Shown here: positions 1 to 12,322 of the stretch, one piece after another | Numbering within the stretch: position 1 is the stretch's first letter | Layout: every line of letters starts with the position of its first letter | Origin: Eublepharis macularius | Lineage: Eukaryota; Chordata; Lepidosauria; Squamata; Eublepharidae | Direction: 5' to 3' | Assembly (NCBI RefSeq): GCF_028583425.1 | Contig: NC_072793.1 | Coordinates: 96,333,689 to 96,397,688, forward strand | Length of the DNA stretch: 64,000 nucleotides | Notes under the pieces: generated by a model | Databases searched by the model: none | What the model saw: only the letters and a program-made list of their open reading frames with translations | Told to the model about the DNA's origin: nothing | Made by a program: the position numbers and the translations under genes

Positions 1-299
1 TTCGCTTACTTGCAGGCTTTCGCCTAATCCTGCTCCTTGCCGTTTTCCATAGCCCGGCAGCACACTGGGTGCCGCGCTCGTCTGCCGGCCTCCATAGGGA
101 CAAACAGGCGATTTACCCCCTGCCTCGATCTGTCAGAGGGCTCTTCCCGCCGCGTCCCGGACTCAGACTCCCTGCCTGAGAGTCTGGGGGCTAACCTTTG
201 CAGATCAGCCGCCCGGCCAGGCGGCTCGGCCGCTTCCTCTCGGACCTGCCGAGAGGAGCGTCCGACATGGCTGCGAAAACGAAACCGAATCCACAAACA
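1..299 (+). repeat. GC-rich segment fused to the 5' side of a LINE remnant
   Basis: This is CpG-containing GC-rich sequence unlike the AT-rich intron around it. It reads into the LINE reverse-transcriptase fragment with one open frame from 37 to 696. It may be the GC-rich 5' UTR of the same LINE joined to RT by internal deletion, or part of another element starting outside the window. It has no protein motif of its own. Confidence 0.4.
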
Positions 300-1517
300 T
301 CTTTTTATCATCAGCAAAAATATATTCTATGAGTTACAGTTGGTGCGGAGTTTTGGGCTTGGGTGTCACCAATATGCGGATGACACCCAGCTTTATCTGT
401 TGATGGACGACTGGCCTGGATCGGCCCCGGATGTCCTGGAGCACGCTTTTGAAGCTGTGGCTGGAAGGTTGAGACAAAGCCAGCTGAAACGGAACCCTAC
501 GAAGACGGAGATCATGTACTTGAGTCATGGAAATGTGGATTTGGGACCCCGGCTTCTTGTACTCGATGGGGCAGTGCTTACGCTGGTCCAAAGAGTTAGG
601 AGCCTGGGGGTGATTCTTGATCCCTCCTTGACGATGGTGGATCAGGTCTCTGCGGTTGCCAGGTCTTCTTTTTATTATCTTCATCAGGCTAGGTAACTTG
701 CTCCCTATCTATCATCCCGCGACTTAACTACAGTGGTCCAAGCAATGGTCACCTCTAGACTGGACTACTGTAACGCACTCTACGCTGGGCTTCTTTTGAG
801 CCTGATCCGGCGATTACAGCTGGTGCAGAATGCAGCGGCGCGGGTTATCACCAGAACGCCAATATGAGAACACATAACATCAGTGTTACGCCAGCTGCAT
901 TGGTTGCCGGTGGAGTACCAAATCAGGTTCAAGGTTCTGGTATTAACCTATAAAGCCCTAAGTGGACTGGGACCATCGTATCTGCGGGACCACCTCTCCC
1001 CATATAAGCCCCAGAGGACCCTTCACTCAAGCGATAAACATCTGTTAAAGATCCCTGGCCCTAGGGAGGCCTGCCTGGCGTCGACCAGGGCCAGGGCTTT
1101 TTCGGCTCTGGCCCCAGCCTGGTGGAACGCTCAGTCTTGTGAGACCAGGGCCCAGCAAAACTTGTTGGCATCTCACCAGGCCTGCAAGACGGAGCTGTTC
1201 CGCCAGGCATATGGTTGATGCTCGGCAGTGCCTCCCCTTGGTGGGGGGTTTAAAATCTTATGCCCTCCTACCCAATGTTGCTTCTTGTCCTTCACGTAGT
1301 TGCTGTAAAATGCTTACGTGCTGCCATGTTCTTTGTTTTTATATTTGTATTTATATAGTTGTAGTATACATTTTAACTGAATGACATGTATTATTTATGC
1401 TTTTAATGGTGATGTGTTTAGTTGTGTGGTGTATTTTAAGTCTGTTGTGATCCGCCCTGAGCCCACTTGTGTGGGGAGGGCGGACTATAAATTGAAGAAA
1501 TTAAATTAAATTAAATT
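300..1517 (+). mobile_element. L2/CR1-clade LINE, 3' half: reverse transcriptase remnant and 3' UTR
   Basis: This is a retrotransposon remnant. The catalytic motif YADDTQLY is intact at about 375-398, followed by LKRNPTKTEIMYL, then LGVILDPSL and the typical QNAAAR, LHWLPV, FKVLVLTYKAL, GPSYLRDHL series to about 1215. There is a stop near 695 and a frame change near 850, so it is dead. The 3' UTR ends with a CCGCCCTGAGCCC-type tail and AAATT repeats at 1500-1517, as expected for 3' ends of this LINE clade. It is 5'-truncated or internally deleted. Confidence 0.85.
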
Positions 1518-2844
1518 ACTTATAGAGAGCAACTGCTTGTTCACTGTAAAAAGCCCTACATATACCTACAACCCAGCAGACTGCTTTACCCTTCACATTA
1601 AGAGTGCTGCTGCCACTCAAATCAGCATCATAAGGACACAAACTTGTATATGATTAAATTCAACCTCTTTCTGGGATGCCTTTAAGTCACTACTATTTAT
1701 GGCTCTTTGGAATGTATACTAAAATACGAACAACCAGATTTACCATTACCCACCCACATCCTGCTAATCTTGTTTATATCTTTATGTTTCATATTTTGTC
1801 ATGCCACTTGCCTTTCCAAAGGCAACTGCTGCTTAGCATTATACAGCAGGACAGAGGAGATAGCCACATTCCTACTGTTCATGCAAAGTCCGTTTCTTTC
1901 AGGCCTTAGACAACAGGCTAAAATGCTTGCTTGAGTCCCCTGACTAAACATCATCAAATAGAGTCATATTTTTCTTTTAAAATATATGCAAGATAATCCA
2001 ATGTTTATGCTAAAGAAAGCCAACCGTTTTCTCACTAGTAGCAAGGCCACCAACTTCCCCATGAGGTGGCTGAACAAACACAGCATCGCTTTCCTTTGCC
2101 TGTTAACTGTTCCTTCCCCAGTCAGTTCAGACCCCGTCAGAGGTAGGGCTATGTCAGGGTCAGTTTGAGAAGCAGCACCAAGAGAACCAGCAATGAACAA
2201 ACAACAGCCACTGATCAAACAATGCCAGTCAGTTGATGTAATTGCAAGTTTGGTAACAGCAGCCACTGCAGCCATTAACATCAAGTAGCACCACCCAAAC
2301 AAAGCCATTGTTACCTCCCTGCATCAATGATTTCAGAACACACAATGGAATGCACTGACCTATATAAATCAGTGGTTCATTTTCTGGCTACATGGGAAAC
2401 AAAAACAGTTTCACAAAATCAAGGATTTGCATGTAGACATACAGGATCAAGTGTCTCCAAAGATGAACACTGTTTTCTAGGACTTGTTTGAGTATACCCA
2501 GATTATGTCAAAAACAATAAAGAGGAGAAGGATGGCACCTAAGCGATAATGAACAGCACAAGAAGAAACTCATGCCAGAGAATTCCAGTACAGATTTTCA
2601 AAATGGTTAACAGATTTGTTCATATTCCTTTCTGTCTCCTTTGAAAAAATCATACAATGGGAACTGACCATCCACAAGGGACAACAGTTTATCATCCACT
2701 CTGAAGAGTAAGCGCTTATGGAAGGCGCACAAACATACATGTGTAATCCCAAAGATAGTTACACCCTTCTAAGACCAATGATATCAATCAACTCAGAAAA
2801 GTGTACCTGTTTGGGATTTCACTCTTAAGACTGCCACACGTTGT
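1518..2844. other. Intronic sequence without recognisable features
   Basis: AT-rich unique-looking DNA. Short open frames on both strands lack family motifs, and no splice-flanked exon is seen. Confidence 0.5.
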
Positions 2845-3178
2845 GCAATGGCCCAGCTAGAATGGCAGTTATGGCTAAAACAGTATTAATATTTCTCAGG
2901 ACCACCTATTCCCTTATGAATCTACCTGACCACTGCAGACATCCTTGGAGCCCCTGCTCTACATGCCCCCATTTCCTGAGATTAGGCAAGTGGCAACCAG
3001 GAAGAAGGCCTTCTTGCTCATGGCACCAAAACTCTGGAACTCTCTGCCCAGGGAGATTCGTCTGTCTACTTCTGCTGTCATTTTCTGCTAGAAGTTGAAG
3101 TACTTACTAACTACCATGGGGTGGGCCTTATGAGGGAAGAAAGGTGGGATATAAATTTTGTTAAACAAATAAATAAAT
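2845..3178 (+). mobile_element. LINE 3'-end fragment (family B)
   Basis: The sequence encodes a degraded C-terminus (about 2950-3070) with the pattern FLRLGKWQPGRRP then NSGTLCPGRF. It is followed by a 3' UTR ending in an AAATAAATAAAT-type tail. The same C-terminal pattern (LKLGRWQPRRELF) occurs in the minus-strand LINE at 54.5-54.8 kb, so these are copies of one family. Confidence 0.7.
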
Positions 3179-3299
3179 ACTGCATGTGTTTCAGAGCACA
3201 ATGAGTCCCTCAAAACCAGAAAGGAACAAAGAAGTAGTATAAGATATTCTCTTTCCTGGTGTCCCAGACACCCACATGAGCCCACTCACTTAATATGAC

Positions 3300-4853
3300 A
3301 AACTATGCTTTAGTCCTTTGCTATTAAAATCTGTAATGGGTTATCAGGAATATAAACCTGCAAGAGAAGTCTCAGAAACACAATGAAGAAAGTATCATGT
3401 ATCTGCAGTAATGAAGCTTCCTCTTTCCATACTGAACTTCATTTTTAACAAAGCATAGAATTAGAGACAGCAATTAACACCTCAACAGCAGAGTGTGGAA
3501 ACAGTAGGTTGCAAAAGTTATACTCAAGCTTGAACCTTTCAAATAAATGAATAATGTACTGCATGCTTGTCACTTCATTTTAAAAGCGCCGGGGGGGGGG
3601 GGGGGCGTGGAGAAGACCTTGTCTCACCCAAGCTTCCTGCATTAACAATTTCCTGTGCAATCAATGAACAAATGCCCAACCTAAAGGCTGTCTTCAGCAG
3701 ACAATTCCTTCTTTAGGAGGGAAATGCACATATCTGGATGAATTGGCAATACTATATGGCATATAACCACTGCAGAATTCTCATCTTAAAACACATTGAT
3801 GGTACTAAGCAGCAGCAAGGTTGGTACTAAAAGAAGTTTTCATATACAAAATGTGAGCAAAACTGTTTCCTTATTTATTTTCACATTATGCTTACAAGGC
3901 TCATTGAGTGTTTAAAAAATGGCTTGGTCCCAAGGAGTTCAACAAAAATTCAACAACAACAAAATTTGCACGCAATTAGAGTCTAGAAAAAAAGCACAAT
4001 CTACTAATGATTTTTCCTCAGGCATTTGGTGAAAAAATAGCACTTGAGTTTAAAAATAATTAGGTTAGCAGAACATGGCTGATATGTGGTAATTTTCTCA
4101 GAAGAGAGATTATTAAAGAAAAGACTGTATTGTCAGACATTTGTGGGATATTTTTTTCAATAATGTTTTTAATGACTAAAGTACGGGATTTCCAGACTAC
4201 TTCCCAGGAATATTTGCAGGAGTTGTACAATGAATTAACACATATTGTTTAGCACATTTTGACCTCCTGACTGGTGCCAGTCCACAAGTTGTTTTTGCAG
4301 ATTTGTATGACTAGAGATGGCTCAACTCTTAGCTACCAGCCCGAAAGCTTCCTCCTCTTCTTGCTCTTACAATAAAACTATCCCTGCCCCATGGCAGCAA
4401 GGTGTTTGAGTCATCCTATATTTAGAGTGAAACAGTATTCACAAACAACAAACTCTCTCCCAAAGATCAGAGCAGACTGAATCTATAATAAGATTCAGTC
4501 CCACCATATGAAAAGCTAACCGAGTGCTTCAGAAAATATGCTTAGGATCATGCACATCTCCTATGGAAAGCACAACTACAGACACCTACTGAGTTTGACC
4601 TTTTATACACACACACAAACACACACCTTTGCTGCTGGAGTAGCATAACTTGAGGATACCTGCATTTCATCTCAAAGCTTGGTTCAAATGCAAGGCAAGA
4701 AATATTCTCATACACATACTGGACACAAATCGAAATGAACAAGTCTAAAGATGATTGCTTCTTTAGTGGCATATTCTTGTTTTAAATTTATAAAACTGAT
4801 AATTTCAATAATCTACCAGGGATTAATGAGGTGCTACACTCAAGTAACATAGG
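3300..4853. other. Intronic sequence; holds the left copy of a local duplication
   Basis: No gene or known element is recognised. The segment at about 4655-4850 has a diverged relative at about 5843-6050. Confidence 0.5.
3591..3605. repeat. Poly-G tract
   Basis: Fifteen consecutive G residues within AT-rich intron. Such tracts are prone to length change and sequencing error. Confidence 0.9.
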
Positions 4854-5624
4854 TGTGTTCCACAGTGCAGCACTCAAAGATGGAAGAGAAGGAGTTAATA
4901 ACTGCTTGGAATGAGAGCTTGATTGACTGGCTGCTCTCCCCCCCCCCATTGGCTAGTCAGAACCAGCTTCAGAATGACAGTTGGTGCTGACAGAATTTTG
5001 AGTTAGTTGGCAGTTGAGAGTTGAGTGTATGAGAGAGTCTGACGAGGGTCTGACAGGTACCCCTCTGAAGTGAAGAAAAAGATGTTATTTGCCCTAACTG
5101 TAACACCTTTGTTTTGAGGAATAATTCTAGTAAATACATTCCAAGTGTCAAAGCCAGCACAAGGTGAAACCCATTTACACAACCAAGACAGAACTGGGTA
5201 TGTGTTATCGGCAGAGTGAGGGGATAGTAAGTGGAGACTCCCATTCAATCCAAGTGGATAGGGTTATGTTTTCTTAGATAAAGAGGGTTAATTCCTGCCC
5301 AGTGTCTAAAAGGGGAAGTTGGTCATAAGGAGGGCCTCGGGTCTGTTGTAAAGGGAGAACTGTGTTTAACATCTGGAAACCTAAATTTAAAAAGAAACAT
5401 GTTACTGAAACCAAAGAACTGAACTAAACACCTCTTATTAATAAGAACACAGAAACTAAACTTAAAGGAAACTGTTTTGCCTGAAACTTACAGAGTATTC
5501 TGTTCTACCAACAAGTTTCAACTCAGCACTTTCATTCCCTGACTGCCCTTATTCCATCCCTGCCTGTACAATAAAGTTTATTTCTTTTGAACATTATTCA
5601 GCCTGCAGTGCCATTTCATACACA
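4854..5624 (+). repeat. Possible solo LTR
   Basis: The segment starts TGTG and ends CACA. It has a CCATTGGC (CCAAT-type) motif at about 4947 and an AATAAA polyadenylation signal at about 5571, some 50 bases before its end. This layout is typical of an LTR. No internal region, primer-binding site or clear target duplication is seen, so solo-LTR status is an inference. Confidence 0.4.
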
Positions 5625-6334
5625 GAAGAAGAAGGCCCCTGCTTTTCCCCCTATCAAGTTTCTGGGCTGGGCTAAAAAGCCAAAAATATAACTATTTATC
5701 AAGGTAGGGAACAGAAAGAACTTTAAAATCACAACTAGAGACATGCCACCTGAGGCAGCTCAGCCAAAGCAGGCAAACTGAACGGAGGTATTTCAACCCT
5801 TCCTTTGTTGCTATATCCTTTAGGCAGGTGTTTAAAATATACCCAGTAAAATCAATAATCTACTAGCGATTAATGAGGTGTTGCTCATTAAAAAAACACG
5901 GAACAAATGCAGCTTTGATTTAACAGATGTGTGAAGAGGATGGTGCCAGTGTTTCATCTTGAAGCTTGCGTCAAATGTTAGGCAAGAAATATTCTCATAG
6001 ACATACTGGACACAAACCCAAATGAACAAGACTAAAACTGACTGCCATCTATATCATTATTTATCTTTATTTTAGAATCTGAGAATCACTACCTACAGAG
6101 CCAAGCATATACATCTATACAGAGAAAGACAACAAAAAGTAGTAAATTGCAGTTAAAGAAGAGAGACCTAAATGGTTGAAATTTATATATCAACAATAGT
6201 AAGACCAGATGTTTCCTTGCTAAGAATGTTTTCATTATTCTTGTATTTGCTCAACACATTTTACAGCATGGGTCTGTTTTTATATATAATTCACTTTATA
6301 CTACTGCTCTGAAGCAGACTCTCTTTTTTAAAAA

Positions 6335-6450
6335 AGAGTATAAGATGAGCCTTGATAGATCAAATCCACCAAAAGGTCCATCTTACCAGCACCCTGCTTC
6401 TAACAGTAGCCACCAACTCCAGGAAGTGTACAAGCAGGACATTCAAAATA
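6335..6450 (+). repeat. Dispersed repeat fragment
   Basis: The stretch resembles a widely dispersed amniote repeat with the theme GGTCCATCTTACCAGCA, then CCAACTCCAGGAAG and AAGCAGGACA. It is old and has no clear ends. Confidence 0.4.
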
Positions 6451-7782
6451 CACATTGTTTCTGCTCTAGCATCTTAAATTCAGACGCTTTCAGACTTTAA
6501 ACCTAAGGCATTGATAGAGTTGTCTTGTTTGCAAAGCAATGTAGGCTAATGGCCATTACCACCTCTTATAAACCAAAACTACAAAGCGAAAGCTTCACTG
6601 CTTTACCAGCTACATCATTCAGTCAGTCTCCAAAGTAAAGTAGTCTTTGTCCCTTCTCCTCAACAGGTAACTCTTAGAAGCAGCAGCCTGGCTGTTACTG
6701 CAAGCAATTACTAAAACCTTGAAGAGAAGACCACAGGTTATTCTTTCACCTTAAGTGTTGAAGCTCGTGTGACAGTTACTCTGTTCAGGATGACCAACAG
6801 AGTAAGTGTTGCTTAATATGCTTCTGCCTTTTATTAAATAGCGCCTTTCACTCTCACAAGCAAATGACAATACTACTCACAAAGTCATGCATCTGGGTCT
6901 GTTATGAGAAATCTTCATATGTAAACCAAACACACTAGAACAACAGATTTTCTATCCAATAAGATTTAGTAGATAAGATTTATAAGATTTTCTATTGGAT
7001 AAGCTAGTTTATGGTTGCTGAACATTATTTTTAACGACATGCACAAGGGCTTGTACTTGAACACATTTCCTAGTATGAAAGCGTCATTACAAAATACTTT
7101 GCAATGCTTCACAAATCTTCATGGCCTGTTACATCTCCAGTCTCAAGATTTGCTCTGAGACTACATGTTTTCACTTAAGACACTTTACTTCTGTGGAAGG
7201 CTGCCCAATGCCAACAGTTCAAAGGCTTTATTTTTCTTACCACAAATACTCTTCACTCCAGTCTATCTGTGAGGTAACTAAAGCTGTAGGGCAAATATCC
7301 ACTTAGCAAACTAGACAGCCAATGACATACACTCTCATCAATTCTGTCATTATATGCCGATCTTCACAAAAAATGGAGAAAGACTGGTTCATAGCTCAAA
7401 CATATGGTAAATTAATACTGTGGTAGGAGGCACTAAAATTATAGCGTATTCAGACAGTTGCTGATCCAAGATCTTCCAAAACTTCTGGGACAAGCTGATG
7501 GCAAGAAGATCCTTCGTAGATCCTTCAGAACAGCATTCCTCAGACCAGGGCTAATACTACTCTTCAGTATAGATGCAAGAGAGATGCTAAGGTTCAGTGC
7601 CAAGTTTTCAAAGACACTGTTAACTACAGGTCCTGGGTTCATAGATAATGTGCTAGTGAACAGAACATGTTTTAAAAAATTAACCAAGTCCAGATCTCTA
7701 TCCTGAAGCCCTTATTTCCCATTTTAATTTATCAAATAAATTGAAACAATACTATAGGGGCAAGAATGATCTGTCTAAAAGG

Positions 7783-7831
7783 GCAAAGGCTCAAGATAAA
7801 CAAAGGCTCAAGATAAACAAGATAAACAAAG
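7783..7831. repeat. Short tandem duplication, unit about 19 bases
   Basis: The motif AAAGGCTCAAGATAAAC occurs twice in tandem, followed by a third partial AAGATAAACAAAG. Confidence 0.85.
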
Positions 7832-9810
7832 AGCACTGTAATCAAGTTGGCTAGCACATACTGGAAGACGGTGAGCCCACTAAATCAGCAACTGGGACCC
7901 ATTTTAAAAACACAACTAGTATTCTGTCCTAACTTTCTCCCTCAGAGTGAAGAAAATTCAGCTTTAAAATCTTCTTTAGCCACTTTCTGCCTGGTCTACA
8001 GGGAGCTTCAGTTGTTGCTGGGCCTCGTACTGGATAGAGCAGGCTTAAGATACATGGGACCAAGTAAGCCTTTGCTTTGCTTCTTCTCCACCATCTCCTT
8101 ATAGATCAAACACTGACCATAGTTCTCTGCAAATTCTCCACAAGGACAAAAAAATGTTTCTTCTACTACTTTCCAGAAAACATAAAGCCTAGATTAAAGT
8201 TACACTATCATTTCTTTTTAAATATTCCTCTGTTGATCTATCCTATCTGACCATTTATTGGACAATTCCTCTCATTTCATATTCTTCGGAAATCCTATAC
8301 ATATTTCTATTGTGATTGTTTATCACAGATATTTTTAACCTGGCTTTTGCCTTCTGTTCAAATTCCCTTTAAAAATATGTCAAGCTAAGAATCAATTCTA
8401 TTCAGTCTATTCTATCACCTTTTAGATCTTTCAAGGATGCTCCTTCTGCTCATTTCTTGCTCTCTCTCTCTCTCTCCTTAAAAAAAGTTTGAACCTTTGT
8501 TTTTTTTCTTTAATGCCTCAATTTCTTAGTTGTACAGCTTTACATTTTATTTTCTGTTGAAGTGTGTTTATTTGCCTATTCTTGTTCCAATTTCTTGTGT
8601 TTTAGATTGCAAGTTGGGCAGAAACCAATTTATTTTAGCTGTTCTAAAAGCATCTAGCACATATTTTGCTAATAATACAGACAGAATAGAGACAAACTGG
8701 GCAATTTACCACTGGCAAGAGAGGCCCAGTTTTTCTTTAAATTGCTTAGAGATGCAAACTAATAAACTTTTACTGGATACAAAGGAGAACTAACACAAGT
8801 CATTATATAAACATGATAAAATGAGGATAGATTACCCAGGCAATTTTGCTGTAGAATTCCATTAATGATACCAACCATTAATGCAACAGGGCTAAGACAA
8901 GTATTATCCAGTCAACTTAAAGCTATAGTAGTACACTTGTCTTTCAGGACTCCTCCCTGTGCTGCTCAGTTACACTATTCTGGGAGGGTTGTTATGGCAA
9001 CTAGCCTCAGCTGTACCACCCTACCCAGCTTGGTTCCAGCTTTTGAGCATTCATATTTAAGTAAAGAGGAAAAGATTGCTGTGTGGGCAGGTCAATAGTT
9101 GATAAAGATCAGCTTTACAAATAAATCCACAAACATCTCCAGGCCCCAGAAACGTTTAGTATCTACTTGCCCACATATACTTATGTTAGTAATTTAAGGC
9201 ACACCAATAGCCTGAAAGTAAAAAAAGAGAGAGAAACTAGGTTTTTAAAAGTTTCCACACCTGCAGGTCTCCTGAAGATAAATCTACCACAATCAACTAG
9301 ATGTGGGAATTCACAAGTTTTGTTCACTATCCTTTCTCTCCTACTTTGTAGTTAAACTCTTGCCAGGTCATGGATTTGGGCACTTTAGAATGGCTTCATT
9401 TATCATAGTTGGCATAAATCTTATATTACCTGCTCCTGGGCTGTTGCAGTTTTGCAAAGGCTGAATGAAAGGAGAAAGATTTCATTTCAAAGAAATAGGA
9501 GAAAATATCTTTTTAATTGTTCAGATAGTTTATATTTCTCCAATATTACATTGTGGCATTATTTAAAAAATGAATGTGTGAAGGACATATTCAGGTCTTT
9601 CTCAGCTATGAGCATCTGAGAAAATTAAAGACAGCTTTTATCCATTTTTACCTTCTAGTTGAGATACACAATCATGCTACAAAGAAATGAAAATTCCCCA
9701 AATTGCAACGCTCATTAGAACTGCATGGAGACCCAACAGGAGATATGCTGCACTTTTCTAGAGCAATCAGTGGTGCATAAAGAGTGAAAGAGTAGGCCAT
9801 GAAATAAAAA

Positions 9811-9955
9811 GAGCAAGATTCTGGCGCAGTAGCACCTTAAAAAACAACTACATTTCCTGGGTATGAGCTTTCAAAATTCAAAGCTCCCTCAAAAACTCAT
9901 ACCTTGGAAAACTAGTTGGTCTTTAAGGTGCTACTGCACCTGAATCTTCCTCTTC
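9811..9955. repeat. Palindromic (foldback) dispersed repeat, hammerhead-repeat family 2
   Basis: Two inverted arms of about 55 bases flank a short centre. The left arm carries GCAGTAGCACCTTAA and GGTATGAGCTT, and the right arm carries their complements, ACTCATACC and TTAAGGTGCTACTGC. The arms match the repeats at 27034-27142, 54190-54296 and 58541-58611. The hammerhead core of this copy is degenerate. Confidence 0.8.
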
Positions 9956-9995
9956 TACTATATACCAACACAGCTAACCACCTGAAACTATCTTC

Positions 9996-12063
9996 AAGGA
10001 AATAAAAAGAGACAGAACCAGGAATTAAACAGAACAAACTTGGTGAACAATCAAGATCAGGTTAAAATTCAGTTTAGTGACCTTATAAAAACATCTCTAC
10101 CCATCTGAGTTACACACACAAAAATTAAACAAAGACTAAGAGGCTGTAGAAGAAATGTTTTTTCAAGTTGTGAAATTATTAAGTATCTGAATACCTACTA
10201 TCCTTGCAGGCCAATTCAACTCCCAATGAGAGAGCTATATAATGTGAGAGCTGATGACAAGAGCCCATTCAGCTGTGCATGACAAGCTTCGCTCTTAACT
10301 CTTTGCCGCAGAACACTGGCACCATCACAACTGAAGCAAAAGCTGTGCTTTACAGCACTATTAATCATCACACCTTTTTGGTACCTCTGTAACATGTTAA
10401 AGCTCCCCACTTCAAGCAAAATATTATATCCTGTCTGGAGAGGAACATAAAATGAATAAGTTAACAGTGGGGTGCTAATAAAAGGATTCATACATACATC
10501 TTTAGGTAGTTGTTAAATAAGAGAAGGGAAACAAATGCATGCAAAACCCCTTATTAAATCCAATAAATCTGATAACTCGGCAATAAGTAAAGTGCAATGA
10601 CAAGATGTACAGAACTCACCCTATTTCTACAGTAGAAGTGGAACTGCTCTCTGCCTTTTCCCTTTCTCATCCCCTCTTTCTCCTGTTTACTATGAGGGCT
10701 CAGCTTTTATAATCCACTGTAACGCAAAGTGGGGGGAGAGAAAAGTCTTGCTGAACATGAGTACAGTTAAAAGGAGTCAGTCAAGATGTACAGCAACCTC
10801 AAACATAGCAGCACTCAGAGAGACACTACGTTTGGTCAGTTTGTGCCTTCCACCACTCAGGAATGTGTAACAAGAAAAATCTCTTTCCTACTCGAGAAGA
10901 TGACTTGGAGATTTCTTTTTCTTCTTAATGCAACTCACATTCATTCCCCTGACCCATCACTTACCCCTGGTATGTGAATGGTGCAGTAGGCCCCTGTGGG
11001 GGAAAAAGAGTAACACACAGAGCCTTTCAAACAGAAAGTTTCCATTTTAAAATGTTTATTTTTAAGCATATACAAATAAGTAAATAGAGGAAATGGGGGG
11101 GGGGAGATAGAATATATGAAATAAAAGAAAAAAACAGTTTCTGGCAAACTCAGACTTAAATGCTTTTCCAGTAGGTGCATCAGACAGCCCACTGATCGGA
11201 ATTGAAAGCATATATAACTAGGCAGCCAGATATTGATAATATCTGGCCACAGACTACATCCAAGTGACAAAACTCCTCCTTACTAGACCACATTTCAGAG
11301 TTTTCCTAGGAAGGAAGGGTTTACCATTGACCGAACTGAAAAGCACTGTTTACAAGTTACAGGGAACATATGTACAACCCATGTGTATATTTTATTTTTC
11401 TTTGTACGTGAGTTAAGTAATTCTTATGTTACATTCACTGCATGTACAGTTCCTACATGTGATTCAAACCCCCACATTTATCCAGGTACTGGTCCCCAGT
11501 TTCATTTGTAAAGTGAATGTGCATTTTTTTCCTTACAGCAGATGTATACCCATACTTGCAGGATGAACATGCATTCACTATAACATGTGAAATGGCTACA
11601 AGACAATGAAATATTTCCTGCCGATAATGCACTGCTCGCACCCAGCACTTTTATAATTGGTGCAAAGCTTAAGAACAGGCTGTAAAAGTTCTTAGGGCTA
11701 GAGTGGCAGACAGAAAAACATTTCTCCTTTGATCTCCTCTGGAGTTCTGTTTGCCAAGCCAATGACAGTCAGCAAGGTTTAAGATCAAATCTGATATTCT
11801 TACATGACTTGAAATTATGGAGTGTTCTGTTCTGCTAAGATCCCCACAAAAAACTACTCTCTCCTTCCCCCCAAAACTGGGGGTGCATTCATAATACCTG
11901 CAACCTTAGCTTATTGCGCCCATAAGAATAATTCATTAGTCAAGTATCTTGTCTCCAATAATTTGTGTTTACTTACACCGAATTTCATCAGACATTTCAT
12001 TGCCAATGGAGAACTGGAGTTCCCCACAATCCCCTTGTTTTCCCCATCCTCAACAATTGGATA
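9996..12063. other. Intronic sequence without recognisable features
   Basis: AT-rich DNA with A and T runs. Short open frames show no family motif. Confidence 0.5.
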
Positions 12064-12322
12064 TAACAACAACAACAACATTATTCGGTTTATATACCGC
12101 CCTTCAGGACAACTTAATGCCCACTCAGAGCGGTTTACAAAGTATGCCATTATTACCCCACAACAATCACCCTGTGAGGTGGGTGGGGCTGAGAGAGCTC
12201 CAGAGAACTGTGACTAGCCCAAGGTCACCCAGCTGGCTTCAAGTGGAGGAGTGGGGAATCAAACCCGGCTCTCCAGATTAGAGTCCCATGCTCTTAACCA
12301 CTACACCAAACTGGCTCTCGTC
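12064..12322 (-). mobile_element. tRNA-derived SINE with LINE-like tail
   Basis: Read on the minus strand, it begins with a tRNA-like head (promoter A box near 12300, B-box-like GGTTTGATTCC near 12262). A central body follows (CTGGGTGACCTTGGG, CCTCACAGGGTGATTGT), then a tail with GCGGTATATAAACC and a terminal (GTT)n at 12063-12080. This is the common squamate tRNA-SINE layout and the copy looks nearly full length. Confidence 0.85.

Larger units (their letters stand above)
6060..9810. other. Intronic sequence, mostly unique
   Basis: AT-rich DNA with a short 'aaggctcaagataaac' tandem duplication (7783-7831) and a (CT)8 run (8461-8476). Overlapping open frames at 7439-7706 on both strands have no recognisable motif. 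Confidence 0.5.

Noticed and set aside
11822..12281. Plus-strand frames of 131 and 110 codons
   Set aside because: Most of their length is the reverse strand of a tRNA-derived SINE.
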